A stretch of DNA of 64,000 nucleotides, taken from NCBI GenBank assembly GCA_010692425.1, contig JAAHHJ010000004.1:123680-187679 (forward strand), read 5' to 3'. How positions within the stretch are numbered: position 1 is the first letter of the stretch; each line of letters opens with the position of its first letter. The notes beneath the pieces are model-generated. The model was not told the DNA's origin. It saw only the letters and a program-made list of their open reading frames with translations, and did no database searches. Below are positions 1-9,622 of this stretch, piece after piece. The position numbers were made by a program, and so were the translations under genes. Source of the stretch: Symploca sp. SIO3C6 (GTDB lineage Bacteria; Cyanobacteriota; Cyanobacteriia; Cyanobacteriales; Coleofasciculaceae).

Positions 1-165
1 GCCAGTGATTGGGCAACTCAAGCTAAGCTCAACCCCACAGTTAAGACCAAACTGGAAAATTTGAGACAGTACTTAAATAATGCTACAGCCCAAAGTATTT
101 TAGGTGAACCTGCCCTCAAGGTGATTAACTGGGCTAGGGAATTATCAGGTATACTACTGAGATGA
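1..165 (+). CDS. C-terminal end of an unidentified protein (partial)
   Basis: Frame 1 is open from the window edge to a TGA and encodes 54 residues, so the gene starts upstream of the window. The tail is amphipathic and mostly helical (LRQYLNNATAQSILGEPALK then a short hydrophobic end). From memory it resembles the tails of cyanobacterial pentapeptide-repeat or signalling proteins, and a pentapeptide-repeat gene follows, but 54 residues are not enough for a family call. No start or upstream context is available. Confidence 0.55.
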   Translation, partial: ASDWATQAKLNPTVKTKLENLRQYLNNATAQSILGEPALKVINWARELSGILLR

Positions 166-231
166 GTTCATTTAAGCTGAGCAGTGTCTACCCTACGATT
201 AGTGACAACAGTGCAAGCTAAGTGAGTGCAA

Positions 232-338
232 CCTTGATAAAAGTTTCTGCTTTAGGCAGAGTGTGGAGTGTTAGATAACTTCGAGCGATTTCATAATTGT
301 TTACATAGTTAAGTTAATTTATGTCTGACTACTTATAA
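232..338 (+). repeat. Dispersed intergenic repeat, copy 1
   Basis: This stretch runs from a TTGATAAAAG-type start, through a GGCAGAGTGTGGAGTG-type middle, to a TTTCATAATTGTTTACATAG and CTGACTACTTAT end. Related copies lie at 20667-20909 and 29747-29868. It sits in the 276-bp gap before the first pentapeptide gene, which otherwise shows nothing recognisable. It is non-coding and of unknown function. Confidence 0.6.
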
Positions 339-441
339 GTTTAAATTTGTTTACAAATTACATAACTTGACTGAAAAAAGTTACAATTTCTCTACTTAAC
401 CCAATGCAGCAACTGTTTTAACCTTATTGCACAGGCTTTTT

Positions 442-945
442 ATGGATATTGATGAACTTAAGTTGCGTTATCTGGCAGGAGAAAGAGATTTTCATGAGGT
501 CAATTTGAGCGGAGCTAATTTGCACAAAGCCTACTTAGCAGAAGCCAACTTCAGCAGAGCTAATCTGCACAATGCTAACCTCAGTGAAGCTAATCTGACT
601 GGTGCAAATTTTTATAAAGCTAACTTGACGAAAGCAGATTTGCATAAAACAATTCTAAATGAAGCGATTCTTAATGGAGCCAATCTCCACAGAGCTAATC
701 TCCACAGAGCCAATCTGATTAAGGCAGACCTCTATGAAGCTAACTTGAAAGGGGCTATCCTCAAGCATACTTTCTTAAATGGTGCTAATCTGCGCAGAAC
801 CAAATTAGATCGAGCACATTTGAGTTGGGCTAATCTTCGCAAAGCTGATTTGAATCTCGCACATATTCGTGGTTCAGACCTTAATGGTGCTAAGTTCTGT
901 GATACTATCATGCCTGACGGTAGCATCAGAAACGAAGATTGTTAA
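442..945 (+). CDS. Pentapeptide-repeat protein
   Basis: The protein is 167 residues from the ATG chosen here; the ORF track starts five codons earlier at a TTG. The ATG is preferred because cyanobacterial homologues usually begin with a short helix ending in AGERDF, as here (MDIDELKLRYLAGERDF). From about residue 18 to the end it is almost wholly A(N/D)LxxA pentapeptides, which fold into a right-handed quadrilateral beta-helix. No signal peptide or membrane segment is seen. Such proteins mediate protein-protein contact, but the partner cannot be read from sequence. Two larger pentapeptide genes lie downstream. Confidence 0.9.
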   Translation: MDIDELKLRYLAGERDFHEVNLSGANLHKAYLAEANFSRANLHNANLSEANLTGANFYKANLTKADLHKTILNEAILNGANLHRANLHRANLIKADLYEANLKGAILKHTFLNGANLRRTKLDRAHLSWANLRKADLNLAHIRGSDLNGAKFCDTIMPDGSIRNEDC

Positions 946-1378
946 GCAATAACGCACCCATTAGGTGACTCAGAACTTTTCTGTTAGTGAAAAGGCTGGG
1001 AGCTAATTGCTAGTCGCAAAACAACTACCAAAACCTCCCGAAAACTTTACAAGTCTTAACCTTCATTTGTGGGCATAAACAGCAGGAAAACAGCTTAGTA
1101 CAATCCTTTGAATGGACATTGTTTTTAGTACTTAACAAAAATCTTGATCATGCACAAAATAGCTGCAACAGTGGGGGTGGACTTAGATGTTAAGTGCTTT
1201 GCTACTTTGTTGTTCATGGCTCATGGTTCATAGTTCATGGCAATAATCTCGATAGGTGTTGACGTTGCCCAATTCGACTTGCTATGGTGGTGGCATTGAA
1301 GGAATTAAGACAATAATCTCTAAGCGCACCCCAAAGATGTTCAGTAGCAGTTATTATTTTTACTTTTGGTTTAGGGAG
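946..1378. other. Intergenic stretch without a recognisable gene
   Basis: No credible coding region is seen. Around 1207-1242 is a short run of the 'ATGGTTCATAG' heptamer-type repeats found elsewhere in the window. The minus-strand ORF at 1235-1480 is not supported because it runs antisense through the structured leader of the DAHP synthase gene. Confidence 0.6.
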
Positions 1379-1605
1379 GTTCACCGGTGGTGAAGAGAGT
1401 TCCCAATGGAACCCCCCGGTGGACCGCAGAATAAAATCTGCGGTCTTTTGTTTTTTCAAGAAACTAAGTGATAGAAGCAAATGATGACAATCTACTTTGG
1501 CAGTTGGTTTTACGGTTTTTATTTTTGGCCCAGATCTAGTTCCGGGTAGGTAAAGTCACGTCTTTTCGCTATCACCCGGAACCCATAGGGAACCGGGTTT
1601 TTTTG
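1379..1605 (+). promoter_or_regulatory. Putative tandem transcription attenuator upstream of aroF
   Basis: Two antiterminator/terminator-like pairs are visible. Unit 1: TTCACCGG (1380-1387) can pair with CCGGTGGA (1416-1423), enclosing a GTTCC/GGAAC hairpin. Its right arm overlaps a perfect 9-bp stem, GACCGCAGA (1422-1430) with TCTGCGGTC (1437-1445), followed by TTTTGTTTTTT, a textbook intrinsic terminator. Unit 2: GTTCCGGGT (1539-1547) pairs perfectly with ACCCGGAAC (1574-1582), and the latter alternatively forms ACCCGG/CCGGGT (1574-1579 with 1593-1598) plus CCC/GGG, followed by seven T. The second terminator ends 30 bp before the start codon. Arrangement is seen directly; regulation, and whether the ligand is a metabolite, protein or leader peptide, is inference. 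Confidence 0.6.
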
Positions 1606-1634
1606 TACACATTCTAGAGCAGGAATTTTGACCA

Positions 1635-2501
1635 ATGTTAAATGCTAAACTTGCAGTTGCTAATAGTTCTGAGCAGCAGACAGTTATTCAACTCTCACCA
1701 GCAGTAGCCTTCGGTGGCAAAGAATTAGTAATTATTGGAGGCCCCTGTACTGTCGAAAGTCAGCAGCAAATGGAAACAGTTGCCACTATGCTAAAAGCTT
1801 CACCAGTTCAAGTCTTGCGGGGAGGGGTTTACAAACCACGCACCTCTCCCTATTCTTTCCAAGGTTTAGGAATTGAAGGCATCGAGATTTTGTCGCAAGT
1901 GCGATCGCGCTATAAAATTCCAGTGGTAACTGAGGTAATGTCGATTGCTCAAATTGAATCTCTTGCTGCCAGTGTTGATATGCTTCAGGTGGGCAGTAGA
2001 AACATGCAGAACTTTGATTTACTCAAAGCTTTAGGTAAGGTGAAAAAGCCAGTACTGCTGAAACGGGGACTTGCTGCCACAATTGAAGAGTTCGTGATGG
2101 CAGCAGAATATATCCTCAGTTATGGTAACTCTCAGGTAGTTTTATGTGAACGGGGTATCCGCAGTTTCGATAACTATACTCGTAATGTGCTGGATTTAGG
2201 AGCAGTAGCAGCGCTTAAGCAGATAACTCATTTGCCAGTAATCGTAGACCCTTCCCATGCTGTCGGCAAGCGGGAATTAGTAGCACCCCTGGCAAAAGCT
2301 GCCGTTGCTGCTGGGGCAGATGGACTAATTATAGAATGTCATCCGGAGCCGGAAAAATCTGTTTCAGATGCTCGTCAGGCCCTTTCTCTGGAAGATATGG
2401 TGAAGTTAGTGGATAGTTTGCGTCCTTTGGCAGCAGTTGTTGGGCGTAAAATTGCTAGCGGTGTTAGTCTTTGGCAGTTAGCTGGCACAGGGGTATGCTA
2501 A
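1635..2501 (+). CDS. aroF: 3-deoxy-7-phosphoheptulonate (DAHP) synthase, AroF type I-beta
   Basis: This 288-residue enzyme condenses phosphoenolpyruvate with erythrose 4-phosphate, the first step of the shikimate pathway to Phe, Tyr and Trp. Family motifs are clear: GGPCTVES near residue 36, [43 protein letters not shown], and [14 protein letters not shown] with [11 protein letters not shown] near the end (metal and PEP ligands). It has neither the N-terminal ferredoxin-like regulatory domain nor a fused chorismate mutase, so allosteric control by those routes is not expected. That fits with control at the RNA level through the terminator-like structures in its leader. Confidence 0.95.
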   Translation: MLNAKLAVANSSEQQTVIQLSPAVAFGGKELVIIGGPCTVESQQQMETVATMLKASPVQVLRGGVYKPRTSPYSFQGLGIEGIEILSQVRSRYKIPVVTEVMSIAQIESLAASVDMLQVGSRNMQNFDLLKALGKVKKPVLLKRGLAATIEEFVMAAEYILSYGNSQVVLCERGIRSFDNYTRNVLDLGAVAALKQITHLPVIVDPSHAVGKRELVAPLAKAAVAAGADGLIIECHPEPEKSVSDARQALSLEDMVKLVDSLRPLAAVVGRKIASGVSLWQLAGTGVC

Positions 2502-2555
2502 AAAAGAGGTGGGGGAAAGGAGCAATTTAGTTGGTGACTTTATTCGACTCCTTCT

Positions 2556-3050
2556 TCAACAGCCAGAGTCAATCTGAGCAGATTCAGCTTTTATTTTTAA
2601 CTGCGCTGCCATGATTTCTAGTTGTTCCTTTTCCTGCTTCAATTTATCTTCAAGGGTTTGAATTTGTTCGCGCCTTGCCTCCATTTCTAGATGACGGCGC
2701 GTCAAATCCTGACTTTGTAGCGTTAACTCTTGCCGCCACTGTTCAGTTCTTTCTGCTTCTTGCTGTAAAAAGCTTGGAGAAACTCCAATAGTAAGATACT
2801 CTTTAACTACATCTAATACCCAATCTTTAACATTTTCAAGATTGAGTATCTTGCGGTCATCTGAAATCTCTGCCAGAACTAACGAATCCGCAACCAGAGA
2901 TTCGGTGTTATCAAGGGGGATTCTCTCTGGTTCAATTACCGCCCAGCAATGCTCAGATTGTTGAATAGCTAACAATCTTAGTTCTAATGCCTGCACGTTT
3001 TTTTCATTCCGCACACTTTCATTTAGTTTAACTTGAGCCAGGTATAGCAT
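2556..3050 (-). CDS. Conserved cyanobacterial-type protein with C-terminal coiled coil
   Basis: The protein has 164 residues. Residues 1-95 form a compact alpha/beta-looking region of no recognised family, ending in ENVKDWVLDVVKEYLTIGV. Residues 100-155 are a charged heptad-rich helix (EQWRQELTLQSQDLTRRHLE and on) that should form a coiled coil. No signal or membrane segment is seen. It converges on aroF and lies 121 bp downstream of valS on the same strand, so co-transcription with valS is possible. I do not recognise a function. Confidence 0.8.
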   Translation of the reverse strand: MLYLAQVKLNESVRNEKNVQALELRLLAIQQSEHCWAVIEPERIPLDNTESLVADSLVLAEISDDRKILNLENVKDWVLDVVKEYLTIGVSPSFLQQEAERTEQWRQELTLQSQDLTRRHLEMEARREQIQTLEDKLKQEKEQLEIMAAQLKIKAESAQIDSGC

Positions 3051-3170
3051 TGCCTGTAAGTTGTTATTTATTAAGTGTTTAAGCTAATGCACATATAATT
3101 TGCATACTATGCTAATAGATTAAAAATGGTCAATGATGCACCCCTGCTCCTAGAGCCTTCTCCACCAACT

Positions 3171-6100
3171 CTACAATCTCTTGAGACGATCGCGCAAAAT
3201 TTCTGCTTGCTTTTGAGCCTCTGTCAATTTCTCTTTCGCCTCCTGCACTACTGCTTCTGGTGCTTTACTCACAAAGTTTTCATTACTCAGACGCCCTGAA
3301 AGGGCTTTAATTTCCCCTTCCACCTTGCCTAAGTTCTTTTCTAACTTAGCGCACAGAGCATCTACATCCACAACGCCAGCTAGGGGAATCAACACTTGCA
3401 CAGTGCCGACAACACCCACCATAGTTGTCTGCGGTTGGGTTTCTAAGGCTGGAGTAATAGTCAATGTCTCTACCTTAGCTAAGTCTTGAATGTAAGATTT
3501 ACCGGCTTCAAGAATTTGATGTTCTTCACTGCTACTAGTTTCCAGGATAGCCTCTACCTTTACTCCTGGTTTAATATCTGCCTCTGCCCGCAAGTTACGG
3601 ATAGTACGAATTGTACCAATCAGCAACTCGAATTGTTGCTCTAGTTCTGGATCTATTGGGATCTTATTAACTTCTGGTTGGGATTGCTCTAATGATTCGT
3701 TGTCTGTTAATTCTGGTTCTGGAGTAGGTACTACAGGCTCAATGCTAGTTAATTGTGGTTCTGTTTCTGGTTCTGGAGTAGGTACTACAGGCTCAATGCT
3801 AGTTAATTGTGGTTCTGGAGTGGGTTCTACAGGTTGAGTATAATCTATCTTGCCTAGGGTCTGTTCTTTCAGCAATCGAGTTGAGGCTGCTAACTGTTGA
3901 CGATTCTTAGCTAGGAGTAAATGACGGCTACCAAACCAAATCGTGTATCCAAAACCAATTAGTTTAAAGACATCGGGTAAGACGGGGATGTTGTTGATAG
4001 CACCAATGGCAGCTAGCACTACTTTGACGATAATTATTGCTCCTAGCAGGAAAACAACTACACTCAGTGCTTTTTGGTTTTGCTCAAAGAATTTGCTGAC
4101 ACTATCGGGTAATTCAGATAAAAATCTAGCAGCAAGCTCCCCAATTTTCTGAGCCTGAGTTAAATATTGGTTGCTTACAGGTTTTTGCTCAGTGGTATCT
4201 TGATTACTAATACTGCTTGCTTCAGTTTCAAGGGGAGATTGAGATACTTCTGATGGGGAGGGAGTAGTAATTAAGGATTGGGTAGTAGAAGATTCTTGCT
4301 CTTTCTCAAGAGGAGATTCGAGTATAGTTTCACCAGGCTCTGTTTCCGCAGGAGCTGGTTGAATAAATTCAGAGATTTCTGGAATTTCTGGATAAGCCTG
4401 TAGTGCTAAAAATTCTTTAGGTTGAGGTAAGGAAGAATTATCATTATCATCGTTACTAGCACTACTCGATAGTTGCTCATTACTAAAACTTCGCCCATGC
4501 AACATCTGCCAAAGTTCTTCTGTGATGTGAGGCATGAAGGGATGAAGCAATTTAAGAGAACCTTCGAGTATGTAGGCAAGGGTTTGCTGTGCCAGTAATC
4601 TTGAGGGGGAAGTTTCTTCCTCACGCAGCCTAGATTTTACTAATTCAATATACCAATCGCAGAAATCACCCCAGATAAATTCATAAATACCCTTGGCTGC
4701 CTCTCCCATGCCATAGTTATTGAGGTATTCACTATTTTGCAGAGTTAATTGATGAAAGCGTGATAAGATCCAGCGATCGCTTAATTCTAATCCTACCCAA
4801 CCCTTAGTAAAGGGAGAACCTAACTGTTGGGGTGTTTTGCCATCTAGATTCATCATTACGAATCTAGAAGCATTCCAGAGTTTATTGGCAAAGTTGCGTG
4901 AAGCCTCTACCGAGAGTGACTCATCAGTTTTGCGGTCATACTCGAGGCGAATATCTTGACCAGCCCCTACCACTTCTCGAATTAAAGTATAGCGTAAGGC
5001 ATCAGTACCGTATTTATCGATTAGGATCAGTGGGTCAATACCATTATTTGCCGACTTCGACATCTTCTTCTTGTTTTCATCCCTAACTAAGCCATGGATG
5101 TAAACAGTTTTAAAAGGCATTTGACCTGTGAAATGTCCTGCCATCATTGTCATTCTGGCAACCCAGAAGAAAATGATATCAAAGCCTGTAACTAAAGTTG
5201 TGGTAGGATAATAAGTCTTTAAGTCTGCAGTTTCTTCTGGCCAGCCCATAGTGGAGAAGGGCCATAATCCTGAAGAAAACCAAGTATCTAGGACATCATT
5301 GTCTCGCTCTAACTTGACATCTTCTCCAAATTGTGACGTCGCCTTCTCCGTTGCCTCTTCCTCACTACTAGCAACTACAAAAGGCGTTTCATCAGTAATT
5401 TCGCCACCAGTTTCACTAACTGCATACCAGGCAGGAATTTGATGTCCCCACCACAGCTGACGGGAGATACACCAATCTCTTAACCTTGCTAGCCAATCGC
5501 GGTAGACTTTAGTCCAGCGTTCTGGTACAAATACTGGTGAATCCTGTTGATCTAAGAAATTAAGGGCGCGTTCAGCTAAGGAGCTAATTTTTACAAACCA
5601 TTGAGTTGAAATTAGAGGCTCCACTGGAACCTTACCGCGATCGCTATAGGGTACTGTATGCTTATAGTCCTCAATTTTGACCAGAGAACCTAAGGTTTCC
5701 AGCTCCTTAATTACATTCTTACGGGCTTCAAATCTATCTTGTCCTTGGAACTTACCCGCATTTTCATTTAAAGTCCCATCCTTATTCAGGATATTTATAA
5801 AGGGCAGATTGTGGCGTTTGCCCATCTCAAAGTCATTAGGATCGTGGGCTGGTGTCACCTTAACACAGCCAGTCCCAAATTCAGTATCTACTAACTCATC
5901 AGCAATAATCGGAATTTCACGCCCGACAATGGGCAATTTTACCGTCTTACCAATTAATTTCTGATAGCGCTTATCTTCAGGATTGACAGCAACTGCAGTA
6001 TCCCCCAACATAGTTTCTGGACGAGTTGTCGCCACTTCCAGATAACCCTTACCCTTACTAAGGGGATAGCGAAAGTGCCACAGATGCCCATCAACCTCCT

Positions 6101-6689
6101 TATTTTCTACCTCCAAATCTGAGATAGCCGATTGAGAAGCTGGACACCAATTCACCATATAATTACCACGGTAAATTAGTCCTTCTTCGTAGAGTTGGAC
6201 AAAGGCCTTAAGTACAGCTTTGGATAAGCCTTCATCCATGGTAAAGCGTTCTCTTGACCAATCAGCCGAGACTCCTAAACGCCGCAGTTGATTAACAATT
6301 CTCCCCTCAGAATCTGCTTTCCACTGCCATGCCCTCTCTAGAAACTTTTCCCTACCCAAGTCATAGCGAGTTTTACCTTCTGCCTGTAGCTGCCGATCAA
6401 GAATAGCTTGCACGCCGATGCTAGCATGGTCAGTTCCCGGCAACCAAAGGGTATTGCGCCCCTGCATACGGTGATAGCGCACGAGAGTATCAATGAGTGC
6501 GCTCTCGAAGGCATGCCCCATGTGTAAGCTCCCAGTAACGTTAGGGGGCGGAATCACAATGCAATAGGGTTCGCCTTCGTGATTGGGATCAGCTTTGAAG
6601 ACTTGATTTTCTTCCCAGTAATGCTGCCACTTGGCTTCTGTGGTTTTGGGTTCGTATTTGCTTGCCAGGGCGGGATTAGTTGTACTCAT
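3171..6689 (-). CDS. valS: Valyl-tRNA synthetase with inserted CAAD membrane-anchor domain
   Basis: This class I synthetase charges tRNA-Val. Signatures are HMGH near residue 56, the CP1 editing domain ([32 protein letters not shown]) and KMSKS at about residue 543. At 1172 residues it is much longer than usual. After the anticodon-binding domain comes a Pro/Glu/Ser-rich linker, then two membrane helices at roughly 870-925 ([30 protein letters not shown]), then a second Glu/Pro linker with imperfect [10 protein letters not shown] repeats, then the C-terminal tRNA-binding coiled coil. The membrane block matches the known CAAD domain that tethers some cyanobacterial aminoacyl-tRNA synthetases to thylakoids. 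The DNA repeats in the linker suggest length variability. Confidence 0.95.
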   Translation of the reverse strand: MSTTNPALASKYEPKTTEAKWQHYWEENQVFKADPNHEGEPYCIVIPPPNVTGSLHMGHAFESALIDTLVRYHRMQGRNTLWLPGTDHASIGVQAILDRQLQAEGKTRYDLGREKFLERAWQWKADSEGRIVNQLRRLGVSADWSRERFTMDEGLSKAVLKAFVQLYEEGLIYRGNYMVNWCPASQSAISDLEVENKEVDGHLWHFRYPLSKGKGYLEVATTRPETMLGDTAVAVNPEDKRYQKLIGKTVKLPIVGREIPIIADELVDTEFGTGCVKVTPAHDPNDFEMGKRHNLPFINILNKDGTLNENAGKFQGQDRFEARKNVIKELETLGSLVKIEDYKHTVPYSDRGKVPVEPLISTQWFVKISSLAERALNFLDQQDSPVFVPERWTKVYRDWLARLRDWCISRQLWWGHQIPAWYAVSETGGEITDETPFVVASSEEEATEKATSQFGEDVKLERDNDVLDTWFSSGLWPFSTMGWPEETADLKTYYPTTTLVTGFDIIFFWVARMTMMAGHFTGQMPFKTVYIHGLVRDENKKKMSKSANNGIDPLILIDKYGTDALRYTLIREVVGAGQDIRLEYDRKTDESLSVEASRNFANKLWNASRFVMMNLDGKTPQQLGSPFTKGWVGLELSDRWILSRFHQLTLQNSEYLNNYGMGEAAKGIYEFIWGDFCDWYIELVKSRLREEETSPSRLLAQQTLAYILEGSLKLLHPFMPHITEELWQMLHGRSFSNEQLSSSASNDDNDNSSLPQPKEFLALQAYPEIPEISEFIQPAPAETEPGETILESPLEKEQESSTTQSLITTPSPSEVSQSPLETEASSISNQDTTEQKPVSNQYLTQAQKIGELAARFLSELPDSVSKFFEQNQKALSVVVFLLGAIIIVKVVLAAIGAINNIPVLPDVFKLIGFGYTIWFGSRHLLLAKNRQQLAASTRLLKEQTLGKIDYTQPVEPTPEPQLTSIEPVVPTPEPETEPQLTSIEPVVPTPEPELTDNESLEQSQPEVNKIPIDPELEQQFELLIGTIRTIRNLRAEADIKPGVKVEAILETSSSEEHQILEAGKSYIQDLAKVETLTITPALETQPQTTMVGVVGTVQVLIPLAGVVDVDALCAKLEKNLGKVEGEIKALSGRLSNENFVSKAPEAVVQEAKEKLTEAQKQAEILRDRLKRL

Positions 6690-6730
6690 GCCGGGAATAC
6701 TAAGGGGAAGTTCAACTTACATTTTGCCAT

Positions 6731-6784
6731 ACGGGGAGGGGGAGAGGGGGAGAGGGGGAGATGGGGAGATGGGGAGATGGGGAA
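6731..6784 (+). repeat. GGGGAGAT-type minisatellite, left of the four-helix-bundle gene
   Basis: A GGGGAGAGG-like lead-in passes into tandem GGGGAGAT units. It lies between the valS start and the next gene, and the inverted form (ATCTCCCC) follows that gene at 7245-7312. The same units recur at 13146-13192 (inverted) and 18769-18816. Confidence 0.9.
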
Positions 6785-6840
6785 ATTTAAGTCTTGTTTT
6801 AATGTCACAAGGTTTTTTGGTTCTTTTTTGGAGATTTCTA

Positions 6841-7239
6841 ATGTGTCGTAAGCTTATAAAAACTCACCACAACCTGGAGGTTTATCAACTTGCTTTTAGT
6901 GCCGCTATGCAAATTTTTGTTGAGTCAAAGCAATTTCCGGTTGAGGAACGCTATTCTCTTACTGACCAGATTCGTAGATCCTCTCGCTCAGTTTGTGCTA
7001 ACTTAGCGGAAGCTTGGAGGAAACGCCGTTATGAAGCTGCTTTTATCGCTAAGTTAAGTGATTCGGAAGCTGAAGCAGCAGAGACACAAACCTGGCTCGA
7101 ATTTGCAGTCAAATGTAATTATTTAAATCCTGAAACTGCCAGAGCTCTCTATCGAACCTACAATCAAATTCTGGGAGCACTAGTCAACATGATCAATAAC
7201 CCCTCTAATTGGCTTTTACCCTCCTCAAAACAGCGCTAA
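6841..7239 (+). CDS. Four-helix-bundle protein (S23/IVS-encoded family)
   Basis: The protein has 132 residues. The ATG at 6841 is preferred to the track start at 6631, whose extra 70 codons only translate the minisatellite and the valS upstream region. Family hallmarks are a start like HHNLEVYQLAF, then FPVEERYSLTDQIRRSSRSV, NLAEAW, a charged helix with SDSEAEAAETQTWLEFA and a final TYNQILGALVNMI. The family was first found encoded in intervening sequences of 23S rRNA genes and is related to the Avd accessory proteins of diversity-generating retroelements; its function here is unknown. It is framed by inverted minisatellites and looks like a mobile cassette. I saw no reverse transcriptase nearby. 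Confidence 0.88.
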   Translation: MCRKLIKTHHNLEVYQLAFSAAMQIFVESKQFPVEERYSLTDQIRRSSRSVCANLAEAWRKRRYEAAFIAKLSDSEAEAAETQTWLEFAVKCNYLNPETARALYRTYNQILGALVNMINNPSNWLLPSSKQR

Positions 7240-7244
7240 ATCTT

Positions 7245-7312
7245 TCTCCCCATCTCCCCATCTCCCCATCTCCCCATCTCCCCATCTCCCCATCCCCCCA
7301 TCTCCCCCTATT
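7245..7312 (+). repeat. ATCTCCCC-type minisatellite, right of the four-helix-bundle gene
   Basis: About eight tandem copies of CTCCCCAT/ATCTCCCC are present. It is the inverse complement of the array at 6731-6784, so the intervening gene sits in a large imperfect inverted repeat. Confidence 0.9.
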
Positions 7313-7389
7313 TCTCTCCTCAAATCTAAATTGTTGCCATCTTGAGAGCTGAGCTATGCTGTGCAAATGATATTGCATTCCCAGGCAGT

Positions 7390-9432
7390 ATGAAAGCCAG
7401 TGAGGTTTTGAGGAAATATCAGCAGGGAGAAAGAGATTTTCGCCGCCTAAGTCTTAGAGGGCAATCTTTCAAAGGGAAAAACTTGGAAGGTGCAGACTTT
7501 AGTGAGGCTGATATCCGAGGGGCAAATTTTACTAACGCCTATCTCAAAGGTGCCAAATTCTGTGGTGCTAAAGCTGGCTTGCAGCGACGTTGGGCGATTT
7601 TCCTTGTCATTGTCTCGTGGCTGCTATCGGCATTGTCAGGTATTTTTTCAGTATGGACTGGTTTGTTTGTATCACTAATATTTTATGAGGATATTGAAAG
7701 CATCATTGCCGGTGTAATCTCCCTAATTGTACTTGTTGCCTTCTTGGTAGTCACTATTCGCAAAGGCTTAGCTAGAGGTTTCGGAGCTTCCGCTATTGCT
7801 GGAGCTGGAGCTGTTGCCGTAGCAGTCATTGGAGCTATTGCTGGAGCTATTGCAGGAGCTATCGCTGTCACTGGAGCTATTGCAGGAGCTATCGCTATCG
7901 CTATCACTATCGCAGGATCTTTCGCAGGAGCTATCGCTATCACTATCGCAGGATCTTTCGCAGGAGCTATCGCGCTGCTGGGTGCTTACATTGGTTGGCG
8001 CGGTTTAGCCGGAGATGAAAAACACGCCTGGTTACGCCCAATAGCGATTGCTTTTGCTGCTACAGGAGGCACTAGCTTTTATAGTGCGAATCTAACCGAT
8101 GCTGACTTCACCGCCGCCACACTCAAAAGTACCGACTTAAGAAAAGCTAACCTCACCCGTACCTGCTGGCAGGATACCAAAAAACTTGACCGTATTCGAC
8201 CAGGAGATAGTTATCTTGAGAATATCAAAGTACAGGAATTAGTAATTACCAAAGATGGGGAGAATAAAAATTTTGATCGTCTCCCCAACCTACAAGGTAT
8301 TAACTTACAGGGAGCTAACCTGGTAAGTGCTGATTTTACTGGTTCAGTACTCAAAGATGCAACTTTGCACAGGGCTAACCTCACCGATGCGATTTTAACT
8401 GAAACTAGCCTAATTGGAACTAATCTTGAGGATGCTAATCTCTCTAGAGCTAAGCTAGTTCAAACCAAACTCGACCAAGCAAATTTTACTGGAGCTACCC
8501 TCACTGGTGCCTTTATCGAAGATTGGGGCATTACCCCTGCAACCATACTAAATGGAGTGCAGTGTCAGTATATATATATGCATCTGCCCAGCAAAGATGA
8601 CCCTGACCCTTGCCGAAAACCTGATAATAAAAAAGAAGTCTTTAAAGATGGCGAATTTGCTGACTTTATTGCTCCTTTAGTTAAAACCCTAGACCTCTAT
8701 CATACCGATGGAGTTGACCCTCGTGCGGTTGCGATCGCTTTTCAGGATTTAGTCGAACAACACCCAGAAGCTGAAATCGAAATCATCTCTATGGAGAAGC
8801 GGGGCAAAAAGAAAGATAAATTTTTGCTCAGAGCTGAAACTACCAAAGATGCCAATCATTCAGAGTTCAGCCAAGAGTATTTCGACAAGTACACATATCT
8901 TCGTGCCTTACCTCCAGAAGCAGTAGAGCGACTTTTAGCAGAAAAAGATTATCAAATTCGCTGGCTTCAGGGACAAATTAGTTTTGCTATTAAAAAACCA
9001 AATATCCAAGCACATTCTTATCATCAACAGGGAGATAGTAATATGAATGAAAATAGTGGTATTAACACAGGCGGCGGTAATTACATTCACGGCAATTACA
9101 CCGAAAACACTGGTAGGGATCGAATCGGTACAGTAAAAGGAGATATCATCAACGCCGCCCAACCCAAAACTAACTTAGCCGAAGCCGCCGCCGAAATTGA
9201 ACAGTTACTCAAACAACTAGAAAACTCCTATCCCACTACCACCATCTCAGAGCAAATGATAGTGGCAGCAGAAGTAGTTAAACGCATCGAAAGCAATCCC
9301 AATTTGAAGAAGCGGGTAGTCTATGCCCTGAAAGAAGGAGGTTTAGCTGCCTTCGAGAAAGCCATTGATAACCCTGTAGGTGCTTTTGTTGTCGGAGCAA
9401 TCAAAGGTTGGCAGGAAGTGGAAACTGAGTGA
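7390..9432 (+). CDS. Membrane pentapeptide-repeat protein with Ala/Gly/Ile repeat segment
   Basis: The protein has 680 residues from the ATG at 7390. The track begins 16 codons earlier at a TTG, but MKASEVLRKYQQGERDFRRL matches the usual family start. Order: pentapeptides (about 20-62), two or three membrane helices (66-140), a glycine/alanine/isoleucine segment (GAIAGAIAGAIA and similar, about 140-205) that should also be membrane-embedded, a second block of A(N/D)L pentapeptides (about 230-380), a soluble region (about 400-540) with a likely coiled coil, an Asn/Gly-rich spacer, and a helical C-terminus ending GWQEVETE. The hydrophobic repeats reflect tandem DNA repeats with a 36-bp unit near 7890-7972. 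Function is unknown; its 3' end is duplicated beyond the next toxin-antitoxin pair. Confidence 0.88.
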   Translation: MKASEVLRKYQQGERDFRRLSLRGQSFKGKNLEGADFSEADIRGANFTNAYLKGAKFCGAKAGLQRRWAIFLVIVSWLLSALSGIFSVWTGLFVSLIFYEDIESIIAGVISLIVLVAFLVVTIRKGLARGFGASAIAGAGAVAVAVIGAIAGAIAGAIAVTGAIAGAIAIAITIAGSFAGAIAITIAGSFAGAIALLGAYIGWRGLAGDEKHAWLRPIAIAFAATGGTSFYSANLTDADFTAATLKSTDLRKANLTRTCWQDTKKLDRIRPGDSYLENIKVQELVITKDGENKNFDRLPNLQGINLQGANLVSADFTGSVLKDATLHRANLTDAILTETSLIGTNLEDANLSRAKLVQTKLDQANFTGATLTGAFIEDWGITPATILNGVQCQYIYMHLPSKDDPDPCRKPDNKKEVFKDGEFADFIAPLVKTLDLYHTDGVDPRAVAIAFQDLVEQHPEAEIEIISMEKRGKKKDKFLLRAETTKDANHSEFSQEYFDKYTYLRALPPEAVERLLAEKDYQIRWLQGQISFAIKKPNIQAHSYHQQGDSNMNENSGINTGGGNYIHGNYTENTGRDRIGTVKGDIINAAQPKTNLAEAAAEIEQLLKQLENSYPTTTISEQMIVAAEVVKRIESNPNLKKRVVYALKEGGLAAFEKAIDNPVGAFVVGAIKGWQEVETE

Positions 9433-9439
9433 TAAGATT

Positions 9440-9622
9440 TACGTTCATTGCTCATTGTTCATTGTTCATTGTTCATTGTTCATCGTAATTAACAGAGGTG
9501 GGTTGGGTTGAGGAACGAAACCCAATCACAACTTAGATAATAGCCTTGCTCATCGTTCATTGTTCATTGTTCATCGTAATTAACAGAGGTAGGTTGGGTT
9601 GAGGAACGAAACCCAATCACAG
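9440..9622 (+). repeat. TTCATTG heptamers and duplicated ~90-bp unit
   Basis: Runs of the heptamer TTCATTG at 9443-9482 and 9549-9573 are each followed by the same block, containing TTAACAGAGGT, GGTTGGGTTGAGG and AACGAAACCCAATCAC. The unit is therefore a direct duplication. The GGTTGGGTT...AACCCAATC part can fold into a hairpin and recurs inverted at 29949-29981. The second copy abuts the stop of the toxin gene and may serve as its terminator. Confidence 0.8.

Noticed and set aside
1408-1450. GGTGGACCGCAG resembles a T-box (GGGUGGNACCGCG) antiterminator core
   Set aside because: One base of the UGGN-ACCGC spacing is missing, no specifier-loop stem is recognisable upstream, and T-boxes are not established in cyanobacteria. 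Only the general attenuator structure is claimed.
1235-1480. Minus-strand ORF of 81 codons
   Set aside because: It runs antisense through the hairpin leader of aroF and encodes no recognisable domain.
6631-6840. 70-residue N-terminal extension of the four-helix-bundle protein
   Set aside because: It is a translation of valS upstream DNA and the minisatellite; the family starts at HHNLEVYQLAF.
6841-7239. Avd protein of a diversity-generating retroelement
   Set aside because: No reverse transcriptase, template repeat or variable repeat was seen nearby; only the shared four-helix fold supports it.
7683-7943. Ala/Pro/Ile-rich minus-strand ORF
   Set aside because: It is the antisense shadow of the repetitive membrane segment of the pentapeptide protein.
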